Part shown: positions 1 through 9,407 of the stretch, piece after piece
Layout of the letters: every line of letters begins with the position of its first letter
Position numbering within the stretch: the first letter of the stretch is position 1
Assembly: GCA_036226585.1 (NCBI GenBank)
Contig: CP108997.1
Span: 6,696,001-6,760,000 of the forward strand
DNA: 64,000 bases
Direction: 5' to 3'
DNA from: Streptomyces sp. NBC_00708
Lineage (GTDB): Bacteria > Actinomycetota > Actinomycetes > Streptomycetales > Streptomycetaceae
Notes under the pieces: generated by a model
What the model saw: the letters and a program-made list of their open reading frames with translations, nothing else
Database searches by the model: none
What the model was told of the DNA's origin: nothing
Translations under genes and position numbers: made by a program

Positions 1-513
1 CACGCCGAGCAGCTGCGCGGAGACGAACTCCGCCGCGGGGTTGTCCGCCGCCACCTCGCCGCGCTCCACGCCGCGCCGTACGAGCGCGTCGATCGCCGCC
101 AGTTCGGGCAGGATCAGCGACTCGCGCAGGGCGCACAGCAGCTCCGGGCTCTGGAGCGCCGCGTGACTCAGCGCCAGCATCAGGGACGTGTCACGCCCCG
201 AACCCTCGCCGATCGCCCGCGCCGCCTCCAGCAGGTCGCCCGCCAGTGATCCGGTGTCGATCTTCCGCAGTGCGCCGCGCCGGGTGCCGTTCAGGGCGGC
301 CACCACCAGCTCGGGCTTCGACCCCCACTGGCGGTAGAGCGTGGACTTGCCGCAGCGGGAACGGGCGGCGACCCCCTCCATGGTCAGCGACTCGTAGCCG
401 CTCTCCCTCAGCGTGTCGAGCACGGCGGTGTAGAGCTCCTGGGCCCGCTCCGGCGTGATCTTCGACCGGCGCTGCGCGGGGGGCTGCTCCTGCTCGGTCT
501 GCTGCGGCGACAT
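1..513 (-). CDS. TetR-family transcriptional regulator (3' end outside window)
   Basis: DNA-binding repressor. The N-terminal half carries a classic TetR helix-turn-helix: residues about 20-66 include SLTMEGVAARSRCGKSTLYR and the following WGSKPELV. The gene runs off the left edge, so 171 codons and no stop are visible. ATG at 513 is preceded by GGGAAGG at a suitable distance. It is divergent from the PAP2 gene at 667, and the 153 bp between them hold a dense array of inverted and direct CGATACG repeats. Autoregulation and control of the PAP2/DMT pair is therefore likely (inference). The ligand cannot be deduced. Confidence 0.9.
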   Translation of the reverse strand, partial: MSPQQTEQEQPPAQRRSKITPERAQELYTAVLDTLRESGYESLTMEGVAARSRCGKSTLYRQWGSKPELVVAALNGTRRGALRKIDTGSLAGDLLEAARAIGEGSGRDTSLMLALSHAALQSPELLCALRESLILPELAAIDALVRRGVERGEVAADNPAAEFVSAQLLGV

Positions 514-548
514 GTGCCTTCCCTCTCTGCGACTCTGCGACGAGGTCC

Positions 549-618
549 ATCGATACGCCAGTGTACCGATACGCGAGTGTTCCGATACGCCTCCGTATCG
601 GTACACTGGCGTATCGAT
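549..618. promoter_or_regulatory. Operator array between divergent tetR and PAP2 genes
   Basis: A perfect 25-bp inverted repeat has arms 549-573 and 594-618 (outer sequence ATCGATACGCCAGTGTAC). Inside it the heptamer CGATACG recurs at 551, 567 and 583 with an exact 16-bp period, and its complement CGTATCG at 594 and 610. This gives five half-sites in 70 bp, suited to cooperative TetR dimers, and overlaps where both divergent promoters must lie. Confidence 0.75.
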
Positions 619-666
619 AAGGGCGGAGAGTCGCCGCCAGCCGCATCGTCAGCAAAGGGGCACCGG

Positions 667-1485
667 GTGAAGTACGCCGGTAACAAGCCCGTAGACCCGG
701 AGTCCCCGGACACCACTGCCCGCCCGCCCCTGGTCCGCGAGCTTCTTCTCGTCGTCGGGCTCTTCCTCGTCTACAAGCTCGGCCGCCAGGCCGCCAACGG
801 TCATATGGACGAGGCGTTCCACAACGGCGACCGCGTCTGGGACCTGGAGCGCGCCGTGCACCTGCCCGGCGAGGGCACCGTGCAGCGGCTGCTCCTGCAC
901 GACGAGACGCTGATCCACCTGGCGAACACCTACTACGCGACCGTGCACTTCCCGGCCACGGTGCTCTTTCTCGCCTGGCTGTACTGGCGCCGCCCCCGCC
1001 ACTACGTGTGGTCCCGCCGCGTCCTCGCCGTGCTCACCGGTGCCGCGCTCGCCCTGCACCTGCTCTTCCCGCTCGCCCCGCCGCGGCTGCTCGCCGCCGC
1101 CCATCTCGTCGACACCGGCCGGGTCTACGGACCGTCGGTGTACGGGGCCCGGCCGGCCGCCGACTCCATGGCCAACCAGTTCGCCGCGATGCCCTCGCTG
1201 CACTTCGGCTGGGCCGTCATGGTCGGCGTCGGCCTCGTCGTCGCCACGCGCTCTCGCCGGCGCTGGCTCTGGCTGCTGCACCCGGCGATCACCCTGCTCG
1301 TCATCGTCGGCACCGCCAACCACTACTGGCTCGACTCCATCGTGGTGGCCGCCCTGCTCGCGGTGATCCTCGCGGCCCTGCCGCTCCGCCGCGCCGAACC
1401 CGTCCGCCCGCCGCTGCCGTGGCCGTCCGTCGTGCCCCAGCGGGAGCACTCCACGGTGTACGCCGCCACCGGGGCGCGCCGGTGA
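667..1485 (+). CDS. PAP2-superfamily membrane phosphatase / inositol phosphorylceramide synthase-like
   Basis: Integral membrane protein of 272 residues with about six hydrophobic segments. It contains the phosphatidic-acid-phosphatase type 2 signatures: MPSLHFGWA (C2-like, with the active His) and NHYWLDSIVVA (C3-like, H..D). Family members dephosphorylate lipid or polyprenyl phosphates, or transfer inositol phosphate, at the outer membrane face. The GTG at 667 is chosen because AAAGGGG lies 6 nt upstream; the longer reading frame would begin inside the operator array. Its TGA overlaps the GTG start of the next gene, so the two are translationally coupled. Confidence 0.8.
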   Translation: MKYAGNKPVDPESPDTTARPPLVRELLLVVGLFLVYKLGRQAANGHMDEAFHNGDRVWDLERAVHLPGEGTVQRLLLHDETLIHLANTYYATVHFPATVLFLAWLYWRRPRHYVWSRRVLAVLTGAALALHLLFPLAPPRLLAAAHLVDTGRVYGPSVYGARPAADSMANQFAAMPSLHFGWAVMVGVGLVVATRSRRRWLWLLHPAITLLVIVGTANHYWLDSIVVAALLAVILAALPLRRAEPVRPPLPWPSVVPQREHSTVYAATGARR

Positions 1486-2417
1486 ACGCCACCCTGGCAG
1501 CCGTCGCGCTGTCCCTCGTCTCCGCCGCCGCGTACGCCGCCGCAGCGGTGGCCCAGGCCCGGCTGGCCGAACGCACCGCACCCGGCACCGGAACGCTCCG
1601 GATGCTCGGGCGCGGCGCCTGGTGGTGCGCGGTCGGCATGAACGCGGGCGGGGCGCTGCTGCACGTGGCCGCCCTGAAGTACGGGCCGCTCACCCTCGTC
1701 CAGCCGCTCGGCGCACTGACCCTGGTGGCGGCGGTCCCGCTGGGCGCCCGTGCCGCCGGCCGCCGGGTCACCCTCACCGAGTGGCGCGGCACCCTGCTCA
1801 CGCTGCTCGGCCTCGGCGCCCTGCTCCTGACGGCGGGCGGATCCGCCCCGCACGAGACGCTCACCCTGCCCGAGGCGCTGGCCGTGGGCGCGGGGACCAT
1901 GGCCCTCGTCGCCGGCCTCAGCCGCCCCGGCGCCCGCCCCGGACTCCGGCACGCGGCGGCCTCCGGCATCACCTCGGGTGTCGCCTCCGCACTCACCCAG
2001 ACCCTGACCGTCGCGGCCACCGACCACACGGGACCGCTGCTCAGCGCCCGCCTGGTGGTCGTCGCCCTGCTCGTGTCCGCCTTCGCGATGGGCGGGCTGC
2101 TGCTCTCCCAGACCGCCTACCGGGGCGGACTCGGGGCGCCGCTCGCCGTCGTCACCCTCGCCAACCCGGTCGCCGCCGCGGTCATCGGCCTCGCGCTGCT
2201 GGGGGAGCGGTTCCAGGGCGGCCCGGCCGGTCTCGTCCCGGCACTGCTCGGCACCGCGGCGGCCGTCAGGGGCGTGATCCTTCTCAGCCGGGCCCAGGCC
2301 CGGACCGCCCCCGCCGTGGCCGGGGCCCCGCCGGCCACCCCGTCGCGGGTGGTCATCAGCAGCCCCCGTCCGGCGCGCCGGGAACAGCGACGCCGGGTCG
2401 GGGCGGGGCGCCACTGA
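1482..2417 (+). CDS. DMT-superfamily membrane protein (EamA/NIPA-like)
   Basis: Integral membrane protein of 311 residues with about nine or ten hydrophobic segments, typical of drug/metabolite transporter relatives. It shows YGPLTLVQPLGALTLV in the first half and LAVVTLANPVAAAVIGLALL in the second, the internal-duplication pattern of this fold. The GTG start overlaps the PAP2 stop by 4 nt. It is clearly paralogous to the gene at 49046-50245: both share YGPL(T/S)LVQPLGALT and an AYRG...AP motif. Substrate unknown. The C-terminal tail is basic and Pro-rich. Confidence 0.75.
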   Translation: MNATLAAVALSLVSAAAYAAAAVAQARLAERTAPGTGTLRMLGRGAWWCAVGMNAGGALLHVAALKYGPLTLVQPLGALTLVAAVPLGARAAGRRVTLTEWRGTLLTLLGLGALLLTAGGSAPHETLTLPEALAVGAGTMALVAGLSRPGARPGLRHAAASGITSGVASALTQTLTVAATDHTGPLLSARLVVVALLVSAFAMGGLLLSQTAYRGGLGAPLAVVTLANPVAAAVIGLALLGERFQGGPAGLVPALLGTAAAVRGVILLSRAQARTAPAVAGAPPATPSRVVISSPRPARREQRRRVGAGRH

Positions 2418-2427
2418 GGCGCGGGCG

Positions 2428-2958
2428 TTACGCCGGGTGGTCCGCGAGCGCGCGGGTGATCCACCCGATCCAGAAATTCTCCAGGTCGATGCCACCGCGC
2501 AGCACCAGATGCCGCAGCCGGTCCTCGGGCGCGTCCCGCTCCGGCGGGAAGTCGCGGGTCTCGATTTCCTGGTACTCCGCGAGCTGCCGCCGGTGCAGCT
2601 CCAGATGGCGGCGCAGCTCCGCTTCGAGCCCCGGCGCCCCGACCACCGCCGCCGCCCGCATCCGCAGCAGCAGCGGATCGCGTACCTGCTTGGGGTCCTC
2701 CTGCCGGGCCACCCAGGCGGACAGCGCCTCGCGGCCCGCCGGCAGCACCTCGTACTCCTTCTTCTGCCCCCGGGCCGGCTGCGCCGAGGGCAGCGCCCTG
2801 ATCTGCCCGGCCTGCTCCAGCTTGCCCAGCTCGCGGTAGATCTGCTGGTGCGTGGCCGACCAGAAGTAGCCGATCGACCGGTCGAACCTACGGGTCAGTT
2901 CGAGGCCCGAGGAGGGCTTCTCCAGCAGGGCGGTGAGGATCGCGTACGGCAGTGACAT
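2428..2958 (-). CDS. PadR-family transcriptional regulator
   Basis: Winged-helix repressor of 176 residues. The N-terminal part has the PadR pattern MSLPYAILTALLEKPSSG, then FDRSIGYFWSATHQQIYREL as recognition region and a wing with GQKKEYEVLPAGREAL. The C-terminal half is the helical dimerisation domain (Vir_act_alpha_C type) ending FWIGWITRALADHP. The ATG at 2958 is preferred over the one at 2967 because AGGA sits 8 nt upstream of it, whereas the upstream ATG has no space for a ribosome binding site. It lies downstream of fadH on the same strand, separated by a terminator. Confidence 0.88.
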   Translation of the reverse strand: MSLPYAILTALLEKPSSGLELTRRFDRSIGYFWSATHQQIYRELGKLEQAGQIRALPSAQPARGQKKEYEVLPAGREALSAWVARQEDPKQVRDPLLLRMRAAAVVGAPGLEAELRRHLELHRRQLAEYQEIETRDFPPERDAPEDRLRHLVLRGGIDLENFWIGWITRALADHPA

Positions 2959-2977
2959 GGGGTGCATCCTAGGGACG

Positions 2978-3002
2978 GCCGGGCGGCCCGAGGCCGCCCG
3001 GC
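2978..3002 (-). terminator. Intrinsic terminator after fadH
   Basis: Perfect 11-bp stem (2978-2988 with 2992-3002, arm GCCGGGCGGCC) and a 3-nt loop, 8 bp beyond the fadH stop. No T-run follows, as is common in Streptomyces. Confidence 0.6.
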
Positions 3003-3009
3003 GTCCGGG

Positions 3010-5101
<2,092 letters not shown>

Positions 5102-5261
5102 GTTCGTCGCACTGTGTCACGGCTCACGCCCCGGGCCGAGGTCGCCCGGATGGAGCAGCACCGCGGTCCGCGTGCTCCGTGGGGCGCGGAGAGTGGTGTC
5201 GTACGGAACCGAGGGGCCCGCGTCGTCCGGGCGGGGCCCCGGAACACCACCGGAGACCTTC

Positions 5262-5786
5262 ATGGGCTGTGTCAACCGTCACGATCTCGGTCTGCTCGTC
5301 CTGCGCGCCGGCACCGGCGCGGTGCTCGCCGCGCACGGCGCCCAGAAGCTCTTCGGCTGGTTCGGCGGCGGGGGAGTCGAGGGGACCACCGCCGCCATGG
5401 AGGCGATGGGCTTCCATCCGCCGAAGCACAGCGCGGTCGCCGCCGGGCTCGGTGAGGCGGGCGGCGGCGTGCTGCTCGCCCTGGGCCTGGCCACGCCGGC
5501 CGCCGGTGCGGCGGCTGCCGGTGCGATGGCGGGCGCGGTGGCCGTCCACGCACCCGCGGGCTTCTTCGCGCAGGGCGGCGGCTACGAGTACCCGGCCTTC
5601 CTCGGCTTCACCGCCGCCGCGATCGGCCTGACCGGCCCGGGGCGCTACTCGGTCGACCATGCCACCGGCCACGCGTTCAACCAGCCCTGGATGGTCGTGC
5701 TCGCCTTCGCCGGCAGCGCGGCGGCTGCGGCCGCCGTGGTCGGCAAGCGGTCCCGGGCGCGGATGCCGGAGCCGGAGGAGTTCTGA
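5262..5786 (+). CDS. DoxX-family membrane protein
   Basis: Small integral membrane protein of 174 residues with four hydrophobic helices. It starts with the DoxX-like segment LLVLRAGTGAVLAAHGAQKL followed by FGWFGGGGVEGT, and GLGEAGGGVLLALG later. DoxX/YqjF relatives are quinone-associated or redox-stress membrane proteins; no specific reaction can be assigned. The ATG at 5262 has CGGAGA upstream. It stands alone, facing the ferredoxin-reductase gene with a shared terminator between them. Confidence 0.82.
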   Translation: MGCVNRHDLGLLVLRAGTGAVLAAHGAQKLFGWFGGGGVEGTTAAMEAMGFHPPKHSAVAAGLGEAGGGVLLALGLATPAAGAAAAGAMAGAVAVHAPAGFFAQGGGYEYPAFLGFTAAAIGLTGPGRYSVDHATGHAFNQPWMVVLAFAGSAAAAAAVVGKRSRARMPEPEEF

Positions 5787-5805
5787 GGGGCCGCCGCCGG
5801 AAAGG

Positions 5806-5844
5806 GTGTGGCCCGCGACCGCCTTCGGGCGTCACGGGCCACAC
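5806..5844. terminator. Bidirectional terminator between doxX-like and fprB-like genes
   Basis: Arms GTGTGGCCCG (5806-5815) and CGGGCCACAC (5835-5844) form a perfect 10-bp stem between two convergent genes. Confidence 0.65.
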
Positions 5845-5861
5845 GGAGGCCGCGCATGCGG

Positions 5862-7496
5862 TCAGCGACGCCCCTTCGAGGCCGCGACCAGTTCCGGGAC
5901 CGTGCCGAACTTGACCCTCGGCCGTCCACCGTCCCGGCCGCGTGCCCGCTCGGCCCGGTCGATGGCGGCCAGGCCGCGCGCGTCGACCACCTGACGGCTG
6001 CGGCCCCGGACCAGGCGGGCGAACGCCTTGGCCGGGTGGGCGGGGGAGGGGAGCGCGCCGGCCACCGCGTCCGCGAGCAGCGTGCCCACGGTCTCCGCCG
6101 CGCAGGTACGGTTCGCGCCGATGCCCCCGGAGGGCCCCCGCTTGATCCACCCGACGACATACGTGCCGGTCAGGCCCGCCACCCGGCCGCCCTCGTGCGG
6201 GACGGTGCCGCTCGCCTCGTCGAAGGGCAGACCGGGAACCGCCCGGCCCCGGTACCCGATGGCCCGCAGGAACAGCTGCGCCGGGATCTCCGCCTCGCCG
6301 CCGTCCGCCGTGACCCGTACGCCCGCCACATCGTCCCCGCCGCCGATCTCCACGGGCGCCGAGTGGAAGCGGAGCACGATGCGGCGCCCCTCGGCCGGGG
6401 TGCGCGACCAGTCGACGCGCTCCCGGCGTACCCCGTGCAGCACGGCCGCCGCGCTGCCGGGCGCCGCCTCCTCGATCGCGGGGCCGATGCGCGGATCGTG
6501 GTCGTCCACCACCAGCTCCACGCCCGGCAGATGCTTCAGCGCCAGCAGCTCGGACGAGGTGCACGCGGCGTCCTTTGGGCCGCGCCGGCCGAGCAGGACG
6601 ACCTCGCGCACCGCCGAACCCCGCAGGGCCGCGAGCGCGTGGTCGGCGATGTCGGTGCCCGCGAGCCCGGCCGGGTCCGCGACGAGGATGCGCGCCACGT
6701 CGAGCGCCACGTTGCCGTTCCCGGCGACGACCACCCGCTCGGCCCGGGACAGGTCCACGGACTCCGGTGCCACCTCGGGGTGCGCGTTGTACCAGGAGAC
6801 GAACGAGGTGGCCGCGATGCTGGACGGCAGGTCCTCGCCCGGGATGCCGAGCCGGCGGTCGGCGCCCGCCCCGACCGCGTAGATCACCGCGTCGTGGTGC
6901 ACCGCCAGCTCCTCGGCGGATATGTCCTTGCCCACCTCGACCCCGAGGTGCATCCGTACCCGGGGATGGGAGTGGAACCGTGCGAAGGTCTCACCCACCC
7001 CCTTCGTGCCCGGGTGGTCCGGCGCCACCCCGTACCGGACGAGGCCGCCCGCCACCGGCAGCCGGTCGACCAGGGTCACCTCGGCGTTGGTGTGCAGCAG
7101 CAGATCCTCGGCGGCGTACATCCCGGCGGGCCCGGTCCCGACGACCGCCACCCGGATCGGCGCGAAGTCCGACGGCAGGCTCCGCTCGAAGGAAGGGGCG
7201 CCCCAGGCATGGAAGTTGGGCCCGGCAGCGGGCTCCGGCTCCCGGTCCGCGTAGTACGCCGCGTTGATGGCGGCGTACTCCTTGCGCGCCCCGAAGAGGC
7301 TGTCCACCGGGAAGATCGCGTCCACCGGGCAGGCGTCGGCGCAGGCCCCGCAGTCGATGCAGGTCTGCGGGTCGACGTACAGCATCTCCGTACGGCCGAA
7401 GTCCCGCTCCTCCGGCGTCGGGTGGATGCAGTTGACGGGGCACACGGCGACACAGGTGGCATCGCTGCAGCAGGTCTGGGTGATGGCGTAGGTCAT
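5862..7496 (-). CDS. fprB: Ferredoxin-ferredoxin/NADP reductase fusion (FprB-type)
   Basis: Electron-transfer flavoprotein of 544 residues. Residues 1-80 are a 7Fe/8Fe-type ferredoxin with CCSDATCVAVCPVNCI and CIDCGACADACPVDAI. Residues 110-544 are an adrenodoxin-reductase-like FAD/NADP domain (VAVVGTGPAGMYAAE; VVVAGNGNVALDVARIL; GWIKRGPSGGIGANR). This domain order and length match mycobacterial FprB. It follows the AurF-like diiron oxygenase by 21 bp on the same strand, so it probably supplies reducing equivalents from NADPH to that enzyme (inference from operon structure). A bidirectional terminator follows its stop. Confidence 0.85.
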   Translation of the reverse strand: MTYAITQTCCSDATCVAVCPVNCIHPTPEERDFGRTEMLYVDPQTCIDCGACADACPVDAIFPVDSLFGARKEYAAINAAYYADREPEPAAGPNFHAWGAPSFERSLPSDFAPIRVAVVGTGPAGMYAAEDLLLHTNAEVTLVDRLPVAGGLVRYGVAPDHPGTKGVGETFARFHSHPRVRMHLGVEVGKDISAEELAVHHDAVIYAVGAGADRRLGIPGEDLPSSIAATSFVSWYNAHPEVAPESVDLSRAERVVVAGNGNVALDVARILVADPAGLAGTDIADHALAALRGSAVREVVLLGRRGPKDAACTSSELLALKHLPGVELVVDDHDPRIGPAIEEAAPGSAAAVLHGVRRERVDWSRTPAEGRRIVLRFHSAPVEIGGGDDVAGVRVTADGGEAEIPAQLFLRAIGYRGRAVPGLPFDEASGTVPHEGGRVAGLTGTYVVGWIKRGPSGGIGANRTCAAETVGTLLADAVAGALPSPAHPAKAFARLVRGRSRQVVDARGLAAIDRAERARGRDGGRPRVKFGTVPELVAASKGRR

Positions 7497-7517
7497 GGCT
7501 CGGGCTCTCGGCTCGGG

Positions 7518-8432
7518 TCAGATCAGGTCGGCGCGCTTGTAGAAGAACAGGGCCGGCTTCGTCAGCAGACGGGCCGAGGCCAGGAATTCCATCAGCCCCG
7601 AACAGCTCGACCGCATCAGGGACTTGTGGTGCTCGTTGGTCTTCGCCTCGGCCCGCGCCCGCGCGGCGTCCAGGCCGGCGTTCGCGTAGACGTCGCGGTT
7701 CACCATGCTGGTGACGATGTAGTACGAGGCGATGGCGACGACGAGCGCGTTGAGATGACGGCGCACCGGACCCGCGCCGCGCAGGCGCTTGCGGGTCTCG
7801 TCGCGGGCGAACTTCATGTGGCGCGACTCCTCCACCACATGGATGTTGTTGATCGTGCGGACGAACGGCGCGACGCGCTCGTCGCGCATCCAGTCGCGCT
7901 GCATCACGTCGAGCACCTCCTCCGCCACGAGGATCGCCGCGTACGCCGCCTCGCCGAAGGCAAGGGTCTTGAAGGCGCGGCCCAGTTCGACCACCGGGCG
8001 GCGCGGCCGGTACGCCGGAGCGCCGAGCTTCGCCGCGCCCCGGGCGAACATGATCGAGTGCCGGCACTCGTCGGCGACCTCGGTCAGGGCCCACTGGAAG
8101 CGCGGGTCGGTCGGGTCCTTGGCGTACATGTCCCGCAGCACCATCTGCTGGAGGATCATCTCGAACCAGATGCCGGTGCTGGCGACGGACGCGGCCTCCT
8201 GGCGGGTCAGCGCCTTGCGCTGAGCCTCCGTCAACTCGCCCCAGTACGCGGTGGCGTAGAGCGTGCTCCACTCCGGGCTCGCCCCGTGGTGATCCGTGTC
8301 CAGGGGGGTGTCCCAGTCCACTTCGGTGGCCGGGTCGTACGAGAGCTTCGCGGACGAATCGAGCAGGCGCCGGGCGACGTCCTGCTCGGCGGCCCGGTCC
8401 TGGTCCTCCGGCCGAACGGTGCTGCTTGCCAT
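7518..8432 (-). CDS. AurF-like diiron oxygenase
   Basis: Ferritin-like non-haem diiron protein of 304 residues, related to the p-aminobenzoate N-oxygenase AurF. Carboxylate/histidine ligand clusters are visible: FEMILQQMVLRD, EVADECRHSIMF, AILVAEEVLDVM and HVVEESRHMKF, giving the repeated E..ExxH pattern. AurF oxidises arylamines to nitro groups; here no biosynthetic partner is seen, so the substrate is open. The ATG at 8432 has AAGGAG 8 nt upstream. It is first in a two-gene unit with the ferredoxin reductase, and two tandem TetR-type palindromes lie about 100 bp upstream. Confidence 0.8.
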   Translation of the reverse strand: MASSTVRPEDQDRAAEQDVARRLLDSSAKLSYDPATEVDWDTPLDTDHHGASPEWSTLYATAYWGELTEAQRKALTRQEAASVASTGIWFEMILQQMVLRDMYAKDPTDPRFQWALTEVADECRHSIMFARGAAKLGAPAYRPRRPVVELGRAFKTLAFGEAAYAAILVAEEVLDVMQRDWMRDERVAPFVRTINNIHVVEESRHMKFARDETRKRLRGAGPVRRHLNALVVAIASYYIVTSMVNRDVYANAGLDAARARAEAKTNEHHKSLMRSSCSGLMEFLASARLLTKPALFFYKRADLI

Positions 8433-8527
8433 GCTGCGGCTCCTTGACTCGAGAGATCGACACGGCGCCGTCCGGCCCCCATCCTGTGTCACCCGATGAG
8501 ATCGCCTGCCGTCGAGCACCGCCCTCG

Positions 8528-8576
8528 CTTGTTAGACGTGGCGTCTAGCAAGCTGTTAGACGGAAGGTATAGCAAG
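8528..8576. promoter_or_regulatory. Tandem TetR-type operators upstream of the AurF-like gene
   Basis: Copy 1 (8528-8552) is CTTGTTAGACG, TGG, CGTCTAGCAAG, symmetric at 10 of 11 positions. Copy 2 (8552-8576) repeats GTTAGACG and TAGCAAG with more decay in the right arm. Adjacent copies at a 24-bp period suggest two bound dimers. The rest of 8433-8770 (338 bp) holds no gene that I can support. Confidence 0.6.
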
Positions 8577-8770
8577 AGGCGCGCGGTAACTACCCCCGCG
8601 TAGGAAATTCCCACGTTCTCTCCACGGGCGTTCTCGCCACGGGGCGGGTGGGCGCGTGGCGTTGGCGGGAGGGTGCGGGGGCCTTGTCCGGGGATCGGGG
8701 CCGGGGGATCATGACGGTCTGCCGCGGCCCGGGGGTGCCGTCCTCCGGCCCGCCGACCCGGGGGAGCGTC

Positions 8771-9196
8771 ATGGTCATCGCCGCCGTCTACTTCGTCATC
8801 GCCACGGCCGCGGCCGTGAGCCTCGCGCGGAGCCTCGACCGGCAGATGGAGGGCCCCCGGCTGCGGGCCGCGTGGGCCGGTCGCACCGCCGAGGCGCGAT
8901 GCACGGGCGTCCGCGCGGAGGAGACGCAGGACGCCGACGGGATCCCCGTCACCGTGTCGCACGCCACCCTGGAGTTCCGTACGGAGGCCGGCCGGACCGT
9001 CGCCTTCGAGGAGCGCCGGCGTCAACTGGACGTGGCGGAGGGCGATCTCGTGACCGTGTACTACGCGGAGGGTGCCCCCGGGGACGCGACCGCGCAGGCC
9101 CCGGCCTTCGGGACCCGGCGCGCCAGGGAGCTGGTGGCCGGGCTGGGGTGTGCCTTCGCGCTGGTGACGGCGGTAGTCCTCGCCGGGATGCTCTGA
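8771..9196 (+). CDS. DUF3592-like small membrane protein
   Basis: Protein of 141 residues with one N-terminal hydrophobic helix (VIAAVYFVIATAAAVSLA), a beta-rich central part (residues 35-100, including TVSHATLEFRTEAGRT and VEGDLVTVYY-like spacing), and a C-terminal helix (ELVAGLGCAFALVTAVVLAG). That layout fits DUF3592 proteins of unknown function. The ATG at 8771 is chosen with GGGGAG just upstream; an earlier in-frame ATG at 8711 would add a tail without family features. Confidence 0.6.
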   Translation: MVIAAVYFVIATAAAVSLARSLDRQMEGPRLRAAWAGRTAEARCTGVRAEETQDADGIPVTVSHATLEFRTEAGRTVAFEERRRQLDVAEGDLVTVYYAEGAPGDATAQAPAFGTRRARELVAGLGCAFALVTAVVLAGML

Positions 9197-9328
9197 CACG
9201 TCGCTGCCGGGTCGCGGGTCGCTCCGTCGGCGCGGTGCCTCGGCGGCGTAACGGTCCGGTTGGGCCCGGAACGTCCCACTGTTGACGTGCCCAAATCAAG
9301 AAAGCGCCGTCTTTCTGTGTTCACATAC

Positions 9329-9379
9329 TTGTACGCCAAGTCTTGGCGCCCCTATCCTCGCCATCCAGAAAGCGCTTTC
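9329..9379 (+). promoter_or_regulatory. Promoter and LacI-type operator of the pectate lyase gene
   Basis: TTGTAC (9329-9334), 18 bp, TATCCT (9353-9358). A 7-bp inverted repeat CGCCAAG-T-CTTGGCG (9334-9348) sits between the boxes, and the 12-bp palindrome GAAAGCGCTTTC (9368-9379) begins about 10 bp after the -10, where a LacI-family repressor would block elongation. A weaker AGAAAG...CTTTCT repeat lies at 9299-9316. Confidence 0.65.
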
Positions 9380-9407
9380 CATCTCTCTTCGACGAATGGG
9401 AACGAAC

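Noticed and set aside
5808..8447. 879-codon plus-strand frame
   Set aside because: Antisense of the ferredoxin reductase and AurF-like genes, with composition typical of a shadow frame.
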